In this document: positions 15,201-18,669 of the stretch, piece after piece
Numbering within the stretch: the first letter of the stretch is position 1
Layout: the number at the start of each line of letters is the position of its first letter
DNA from: HGM04593 sp964485215
Lineage (GTDB): Bacteria > Bacteroidota > Bacteroidia > Bacteroidales > Bacteroidaceae
Direction of reading: 5' to 3'
DNA length: 18,669 nucleotides
Assembly: GCA_964485215.1 (NCBI GenBank)
Contig: CAZAIM010000044.1
Location: 1 to 18,669 of the forward strand
The notes under the pieces: model-generated
Databases searched by the model: none
What the model was told of the DNA's origin: nothing
The model's input: only the letters and a program-made list of their open reading frames with translations
Position numbers and translations under genes: made by a program

Positions 15201-15652
15201 ATGAAATAGCCGTCGACATCGGCAATCTTGTCCGATGAAGCAAAGTCCCAGCGACCCACATAACCTGTAGGAAGGTTCTCTGCATCCTGCATTGTGGGGT
15301 AGGTGGAACCGCCAGTGCCTCCGTAACCCGAAATGGCGGTCATAGTTGTCTTTGAAGCAAGCACCTTGCTTGTGCCGGCCTGCTTGTTGTACACAGCATA
15401 GCCATCGGTGGCATTTCCTACAAAGCACCAGAGTTCATCGTCATCGCCTTTTGGTGTTGACATGCCAAGCGCAATATGGTCGGCACCGGCATTATCCTTG
15501 ATAAGTTTTGCGCCTTCGCCAATACCCATCGTGTACCAGGTTGTACCCTCGGCGAACTCGCCATTTTCAATGGTAGTCACCTTGAAAGGCACCTGTGCCC
15601 AAACACTTGCCACGGCAAAAAGCGAAAGCAAAGAAAGTAACGTTTTTTTCAT
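12281..15652 (-). CDS. Large secreted modular GH33 sialidase (exo-alpha-sialidase)
   Basis: This 1123-residue exported glycoside hydrolase is predicted to release terminal sialic acids from host glycans such as mucin. The start at 15652 gives a clean signal peptide (MKKTLLSLLSLFAVASVWAQ); the ATG at 15685 does not. An N-terminal module of about 170 residues and a carbohydrate-binding-like beta module precede the catalytic propeller. The propeller opens with YRIP (R351, first arginine of the triad) and the acid/base candidate D375 in RADIG. Asp boxes are at 391-398 (SKDNGETW), 465-472 (SEDNGETW) and 538-545 (SDNFGESW). ISSRTTGGR and the Tyr of SGAYSTM follow. A short helical FIVAR-like segment and a trefoil-like module follow the propeller. 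The end KFYDLKGNRV...GIYVTSKGEKVLVK resembles Bacteroidetes C-terminal sorting/anchor domains (type IX-like). No SusC/SusD genes are nearby. It is insulated by hairpins on both sides. Confidence 0.93.
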   Translation of the reverse strand: MKKTLLSLLSLFAVASVWAQVPFKVTTIENGEFAEGTTWYTMGIGEGAKLIKDNAGADHIALGMSTPKGDDDELWCFVGNATDGYAVYNKQAGTSKVLASKTTMTAISGYGGTGGSTYPTMQDAENLPTGYVGRWDFASSDKIADVDGYFMKIHGTSYAVNNFGGIGKLAFWAEGADAGSTIVFTAAEASVEILASAGSFTASNTNGTWHSKWESSELSGFSLSANANNMQASGDYIAGYSGQSGTCTYTLTAPEGLVVAGYSFDYVNTNNDNSYALTLNVEGKSYTSSATAQHLDIEVAEPARMVSFSQTGANKGITFSNFIVYMKLDIRTPEPAFDVFPTLTTSDIPYRIPAIATAKNGNIIAVADYRHSRADIGMATNGRIDLRARISKDNGETWGDIFDIIQGKGAAGIDASNNDMYVGFGDPAIVADRESDKVLVISCSGNVSFPNGQRNNHQGIAHFYSEDNGETWSTPVDRAEHIYAQFDNTQHGPVRAMFVGSGKISQSQYIKVGDYYRIYCAVLVKNVNSTHVNFVLYSDNFGESWTVLGGGEVSPIPSGGDEPKAEELPDGSVIISSRTTGGRIYNIFSYTDSKNAEGSWGAATYSNSSNSGTIAVSNSTNGEILFVPAKRTADDKKVYLALQSVPFGSGRANVGIYYKELETLADFVSPEAIAADWDGRHQSSYLSGAYSTMCLQQDNNIGFLYEEDTYGTSGGGYTIVYKNYSIEYITDSAYVYDADVDRTAIVAAGLDSKLDAFDADAPAYVGSADKNSIDAVGELIEAYKAAPSYEAYEAINAAIANLPKLEVEAGKWYRIRNKERSSATLYLNPEASRVSAAVSNVNNANQLFTFVSTGAEKEFYLYNGNFQYYLGPLGATETQPVVTTDETAAGKWKISSTADGKSSIICQNNTGSYTGLHLAGDNVRLVPWTNNADASLWYIEPVDEFELSINEFAAVCMPFAMTVPEGVIAYTAGAAVEVDGTVVAPLTEYGSGVVAAGVPVILAAENGTYTIGVGGEAVEAVAENRLGGVLKSRSVSGSNIYKLNNGVFEKRTATSGNITANTAYYTADSEAASIALQKGEATSIDAISTEEGKVKFYDLKGNRVEKPVRGIYVTSKGEKVLVK

Positions 15653-15819
15653 AAAATATAAATTAAGGTTAGTATTAGCCCACAATTAGGGAATATGTTG
15701 CGAATATAACATAAAATAATCAAATATTTATATAATAAGTGCAAAAACTGACAAAAAGCCACAAAACGACAGCGTACCGCAGCGAAACCAAAAGCCCACT
15801 GCAGTTCATCCCAAAACAC
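15653..15819 (-). other. Sialidase upstream region without a clear promoter
   Basis: This 167-bp A/T-rich stretch must contain the sialidase promoter, because a terminator (15820-15848) blocks transcription from further upstream. The best -7-like site on the minus strand is AATATTTG (15728-15721), one mismatch from TAnnTTTG, but no TTTG lies at the right distance. The block of three CAAA words at 15742-15765 gives TTTG on the minus strand at spacers of 13, 23 and about 33 bases, none ideal. No gene or repeat was seen. Confidence 0.4.
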
Positions 15820-15848
15820 AAAAAAGCCCCCCGTTAAGGACGAGGGGC
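15820..15848 (-). terminator. Intrinsic terminator upstream of the sialidase gene
   Basis: On the minus strand GCCCCTCG (15848-15841) pairs with CGGGGGGC (15833-15826), eight pairs with one G-U, around a 7-base loop. A T-run of six follows (15825-15820). No protein gene ends here. The tracrRNA has its own separate terminator about 100 bp upstream, so this one implies a further short minus-strand transcript ending here. Confidence 0.85.
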
Positions 15849-15876
15849 AAACCTAATGTTTTCACAACGGAATAAT
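15820..15876 (-). ncRNA. Candidate short repeat-like RNA able to pair with the tracrRNA (scaRNA-like) or relic CRISPR repeat
   Basis: On the minus strand this segment reads GTTGTGAAAACATTAG (15868-15853) followed by the terminator hairpin at 15848-15820. GTTGTGAAAA is the exact complement of TTTTCACAAC in the tracrRNA anti-repeat, and CATTAG the exact complement of its CTAATG, leaving a 6-nt bulge on the tracrRNA side. A perfect -7 element TATTTTTG (15887-15880) sits just upstream, although no -33 TTTG was found. The predicted RNA is about 55 nt with a 5' leader of about 7 nt before the repeat-like part. Small tracrRNA-pairing RNAs that guide Cas9 to regulatory targets are known in Francisella (scaRNA). 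An alternative is a degenerate repeat or an inverted partial duplication of the anti-repeat. Confidence 0.4.
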
Positions 15877-15879
15877 TAA

Positions 15880-15887
15880 CAAAAATA
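15880..15887 (-). promoter_or_regulatory. -7 element for the candidate repeat-like RNA
   Basis: TATTTTTG on the minus strand matches TAnnTTTG exactly, and its position predicts a start near 15876-15874. The expected -33 box near 15907-15911 is absent, so activity is uncertain. Confidence 0.35.
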
Positions 15888-15940
15888 AGATATTACACTT
15901 TATTTTATATCTATTTTTGCTATTTTTGCGAATAGCAGAC

Positions 15941-16021
15941 AAAAAAAACTCCTGCGGCAGTCGCAGGAGCCAAATTACTACGGCTTATAGCCTTGTTGTG
16001 AAAAGCTTCACATTAGTATCA
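15941..16021 (-). ncRNA. tracrRNA of the type II-C CRISPR-Cas system
   Basis: The predicted RNA is about 80 nt, transcribed away from cas9. It begins TGATACTAATGTG, and the anti-repeat continues to TTTCACAAC (about 16018-15993). A short nexus hairpin follows, GGCT-ATA-AGCC (15992-15982). After a linker comes a perfect 8-bp terminator stem, CTCCTGCG equivalent at 15969-15962 with 15956-15949, and an 8-base T-run (15948-15941). The complement of the anti-repeat begins GTTGTGA and ends ATTAGTATC, as I recall for CRISPR repeats of Bacteroidetes type II-C systems. A perfect promoter is placed so that transcription starts at the first anti-repeat base. It should pair with crRNA repeats to load Cas9. 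The array itself lies outside this window. Confidence 0.85.
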
Positions 16022-16024
16022 CGA

Positions 16025-16055
16025 CAAAGGTATATACTATTTTGAAAAAGCCAAA
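16025..16055 (-). promoter_or_regulatory. Promoter of the tracrRNA
   Basis: On the minus strand TTTG (16055-16052) is followed after 19 bases by TACCTTTG (16032-16025), an exact Bacteroidetes consensus promoter. The start is predicted near 16021-16019. It lies within the 52 bp between tracrRNA and the cas9 ATG, so the two divergent transcription units must share or overlap control sequences. Confidence 0.75.
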
Positions 16056-16073
16056 CTAAAAACTCAAAAAAAA

Positions 16074-18644
16074 ATGGGAAAAACCTTAGCAATAGATTTA
16101 GGAACGAACTCTCTCGGGATATTCGTAAGAAACACAGATTTAGGCAATGATATAATAAAACAAGCCGAATATTTTTCGGTCGATATTTTCAATTCTGGAG
16201 TTGGTAGCGCAGAAGGAAAAGAGTACTCTTATGCAGCTGAACGTTCTACAAAAAGTAGGGCAAGGCGATTATTAGATGTACGCCGTAGAAGAAAATGGGC
16301 AACACTAGAAGTTCTAATCGAGCACAATCTTTGTCCTTTATCCAAAGATAAGCTTTATGCTTGGAAAAACTATGACAAAGAAAAGGGGTTTAAAAGAGAA
16401 TACCCAACAGATGATATCGAATTCCAGAAATGGATTGCTTTAGATTTTAACAATGACGGCATTGCTGATTATACAAGTCCATACCAACTTCGCAAAGAGT
16501 TGGCAAATAGACAATTTGATTTTTCCCAGGCAATAGAAAGATACAAGTTGGGCAGAGCTTTATATCACATTGCACAAAGAAGAGGATTTAAAAGCAGTAA
16601 AGGAGAAACCATAAAGGAACAAGAAAATAATAGTCTCGATACAGAAGGTTACACATTAAAAGATTCTGAACAAAAAAAATCGGGAGCACTTCAAGAACAC
16701 ATGTCTGCCAACAACTTGAAAACTGTTGGTGAAGCATTCGCACACATTGAAAACTGCGGAATCAGAGTTCGTGGAAGCATCTATCAAGCTGTTAGAAGCC
16801 AATACAAAGATGAAATCACATATATATTCAGCTATCAAAAAGACCTTGACACCTCATCAGAGCTACACAATCGATTGACAAGCGAGAAAAAAGGTATAGG
16901 AACAATTTTTTACAAGAATCCTTTAAAACGACAAAAAAAGAATATCGGCAAATGTTCATTGGAAAACAAGAAGACAAGGTGTCCGTTGGCGCACCCCGAT
17001 TATGAAGAATTCAGAGCCTGGTGTTTCATAAACAACATACGGTATCGATTTGACAGCAACGGCAAATGGTTAGAAGTGCCATTGTATTTAAAGGTCAAAA
17101 TTTACAATGACATTTTTTGCAAATATGTAAGAAGAAGTTTTAAATTCATAGAGATTAAAGAACTGCTTGAGGAGCATTTCAGTTTTACTTTTTCAACGAA
17201 AGAAGCGCGTAAAACAATCAACTACAAAGATGATCAAAGCGTCTTAGGTTGCCCTGTTATTGCCAGACTAAAGAATTTGCTTGGAGATGGATGGAAATAC
17301 ATAAGCATAACAGGCTATAAGAAAAGACAAAATAAAACAGGTAATGAATATCTTGCTACATATTCTGCATATGACCTATGGAATATATGCAGAAATACAG
17401 ATGACCCCGAAAACATAACACTTTTTGCAGAACGCACATTAAAATGGGATGAGCACAAAACAAAATCACTTCTCCGCCTTTGGGATGCCATTAACGAGGG
17501 GTATGCGAACCTCTCATTAAAAGCTATAAGAAAAATAAACTACTTTCTACAAAAAGGATATATTTACAGCGATGCAGTCCTGTTAGCCAAAATACCAGAG
17601 ATTATCGGCTATAACGAATGGGAAAAAGAAGAAGCGAACATAATTGAGCATATTGCTAAGATTAAAGACAAATACAATTATGAGAGACTTGTAAATGAGA
17701 TCACAAACAACCTTATATCTGCGCACAAAAGTATCCCAATAGAGAGCACTTTTGCGTTCAAAGACTATAAATATGTTTTAGATTCTTCAGACTATATAGA
17801 TATCGACAATACCATCATAGCAACCATCGGTAAAAGCAAATGGGATAATTATGACGAAGATAAGCAAGTCGTCATTAAACAAGATGTCGCAGATTTATAT
17901 CAAAGGTATTTTGCAGATCATAATAGAAATTATTATAGAACAGAAGAAATCACAGACAAAATAAAGACCTTCCTTAGTGAGCTATACTCTGACAAAGACA
18001 TAGAATTCAAAAACAGATTAGAGAATCTTTATCATCATTCTAATTTTTCAGAATACTCACAATTTAAACATTCTGGCAAACTTGCATCTCCCAACATTGG
18101 CGCAATAAAAAATCCGGTTGTTATGCGCACGCTAAACATAATGCGCAATAAAATAAACCAGTTGCTTGAAAACGGCATTATTGATTCCAAGACAAGGGTT
18201 ATCGTGGAAACCACAAGAGATTTTAATGACGCGAACAAACGTTGGGCAATAAACAAATATGCAGAAAACAAAGAAGCTGAGCATAAAGAAATTGAGAAGT
18301 TGATAAGAACAACTCTTCAGTATGCCGATGATGTTGTCATAAGCAAAGAAAGCATAGAAAAAGGGAAAATACTTCTGGAACAAAACAAAAAGGAAAATGC
18401 CATAGAAAAAATTTACAAGGACCGGTTATTTGAGAAGAACGTAATAAAATATTCGTTATGGAAAGAACAATCCGGCATATGCATGTACACCGGAGAAACC
18501 ATAAATTTCAGTGAGTTGTTTGATGAAAACAGTGTAGATATTGAACACACCATACCACGAAGCAAATCTTTTGATGACTCACTTGCTAATTTGACTATAT
18601 GCAAATCATACTACTACTTTGTAACACTTAAAAGTTCAATATAG
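16074..18644 (+). CDS. cas9: Cas9 (type II-C, Bacteroidetes group), broken off inside the HNH domain
   Basis: RNA-guided DNA endonuclease of a CRISPR-Cas system. RuvC-I is at the N terminus (LAIDLGTNSLG, catalytic D8). An arginine-rich bridge helix follows (SRARRLLDVRRRRKW), then a recognition lobe, then RuvC-II (VIVETTRDFN, catalytic E712). HNH then begins with DIEHTIPRSKSFDDSLANLTICKS, where D822, H825 and N839 fit the catalytic pattern. After S845 (about base 18608) similarity ends, and eleven unrelated residues run into a stop. Family members of this group are about 1350-1450 residues, so the rest of HNH, RuvC-III and the PAM-interacting domain are missing from this frame. The 856-residue product would lack both a complete HNH and RuvC-III and should not cut DNA. 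The gene is clearly more A/T-rich than genes to its left, suggesting horizontal origin. The leader is A-rich, with no Shine-Dalgarno. Confidence 0.9.
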   Translation: MGKTLAIDLGTNSLGIFVRNTDLGNDIIKQAEYFSVDIFNSGVGSAEGKEYSYAAERSTKSRARRLLDVRRRRKWATLEVLIEHNLCPLSKDKLYAWKNYDKEKGFKREYPTDDIEFQKWIALDFNNDGIADYTSPYQLRKELANRQFDFSQAIERYKLGRALYHIAQRRGFKSSKGETIKEQENNSLDTEGYTLKDSEQKKSGALQEHMSANNLKTVGEAFAHIENCGIRVRGSIYQAVRSQYKDEITYIFSYQKDLDTSSELHNRLTSEKKGIGTIFYKNPLKRQKKNIGKCSLENKKTRCPLAHPDYEEFRAWCFINNIRYRFDSNGKWLEVPLYLKVKIYNDIFCKYVRRSFKFIEIKELLEEHFSFTFSTKEARKTINYKDDQSVLGCPVIARLKNLLGDGWKYISITGYKKRQNKTGNEYLATYSAYDLWNICRNTDDPENITLFAERTLKWDEHKTKSLLRLWDAINEGYANLSLKAIRKINYFLQKGYIYSDAVLLAKIPEIIGYNEWEKEEANIIEHIAKIKDKYNYERLVNEITNNLISAHKSIPIESTFAFKDYKYVLDSSDYIDIDNTIIATIGKSKWDNYDEDKQVVIKQDVADLYQRYFADHNRNYYRTEEITDKIKTFLSELYSDKDIEFKNRLENLYHHSNFSEYSQFKHSGKLASPNIGAIKNPVVMRTLNIMRNKINQLLENGIIDSKTRVIVETTRDFNDANKRWAINKYAENKEAEHKEIEKLIRTTLQYADDVVISKESIEKGKILLEQNKKENAIEKIYKDRLFEKNVIKYSLWKEQSGICMYTGETINFSELFDENSVDIEHTIPRSKSFDDSLANLTICKSYYYFVTLKSSI

Positions 18645-18669
18645 GATAGAGGTGCTTCAGCTTGATTCG
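18609..18669. other. Unrelated sequence after the break in cas9
   Basis: From about 18609 none of the three forward frames continues the HNH domain, so a simple one-base frameshift at the break does not explain the loss. The segment, starting TACTACTACTTTGTAACAC, may be the edge of an inserted element or a rearrangement. Only 61 bases are visible and no terminal repeat, target duplication or transposase can be identified. Confidence 0.35.

Noticed and set aside
15721..15755. A sialidase promoter (AATATTTG with upstream CAAA words)
   Set aside because: The -7 has a mismatch and no TTTG lies at 19-21 bases, so no specific site is claimed.
15853..16018. A two-unit CRISPR array
   Set aside because: The two repeat-like segments are in opposite orientation, of different length, and one is clearly the tracrRNA anti-repeat. 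No spacer-repeat periodicity exists.
18645..18669. Start of a group II intron or a named insertion sequence after the cas9 break
   Set aside because: The visible bases do not match the GTGYG intron start, and no terminal inverted repeat or transposase can be seen in 61 bases.

Overview
The window looks like a chromosomal segment of a gut-type Bacteroidales bacterium (Bacteroides/Prevotella/Muribaculaceae-like). The evidence is that clear promoters fit the Bacteroidetes pattern TTTG-N19/20-TAnnTTTG, start codons are preceded by A/T-rich leaders rather than strong Shine-Dalgarno sequences, and the protein set is typical (PiT with a C-terminal PhoU-like domain, DcaP-like porin, SIMPL, DoxX, a large secreted sialidase, Bacteroidetes-type Cas9). 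No rRNA, tRNA or complete insertion sequence was seen.

Bases 1-3460 (all minus strand) hold a tight operon: endonuclease IV (nfo), an OmpR/PhoB-type response regulator, and a PhoR-type PAS histidine kinase. The reading frames are 2 bp apart (nfo/regulator) or overlapping (regulator/kinase). Bases 3569-8401 (minus) hold two tandem paralogous phosphate transporters of the PiT family with C-terminal PhoU-like domains. Each has its own upstream region, and both upstream regions carry tandem 11-bp direct repeats with a GTTACG-like core. This is the geometry of a Pho box, so the two-component system next door is the obvious candidate regulator (inference). The two transporters also share a 219-bp segment with only 4 mismatches, which suggests recent gene conversion.

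Bases 8566-9849 (minus) encode a DcaP-like outer-membrane porin, divergent from an AraC-family regulator (9989-10909, plus). A SIMPL-domain periplasmic protein with an excellent promoter follows, then a strong terminator hairpin whose T-run touches the start codon of a DoxX-family membrane protein (to 12220). A shared hairpin separates DoxX from the convergent large secreted GH33 sialidase (12281-15652, minus).

From about 15653 the base composition becomes much more A/T-rich and a type II-C CRISPR-Cas locus begins. A tracrRNA with its own promoter and terminator lies on the minus strand (about 16021-15941), divergent from cas9 (16074 onward, plus). Between the tracrRNA terminator and a second, separate terminator at 15820-15848 lies a short segment. 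On the minus strand it reads like a shortened CRISPR repeat and can pair with the tracrRNA anti-repeat over 16 bp. This could be a scaRNA-like regulatory RNA or a relic repeat and is the most interesting signal in the window. The cas9 reading frame breaks off inside the HNH domain, after the catalytic His, close to the right edge, so the gene appears interrupted there. No CRISPR array, cas1 or cas2 is inside the window.
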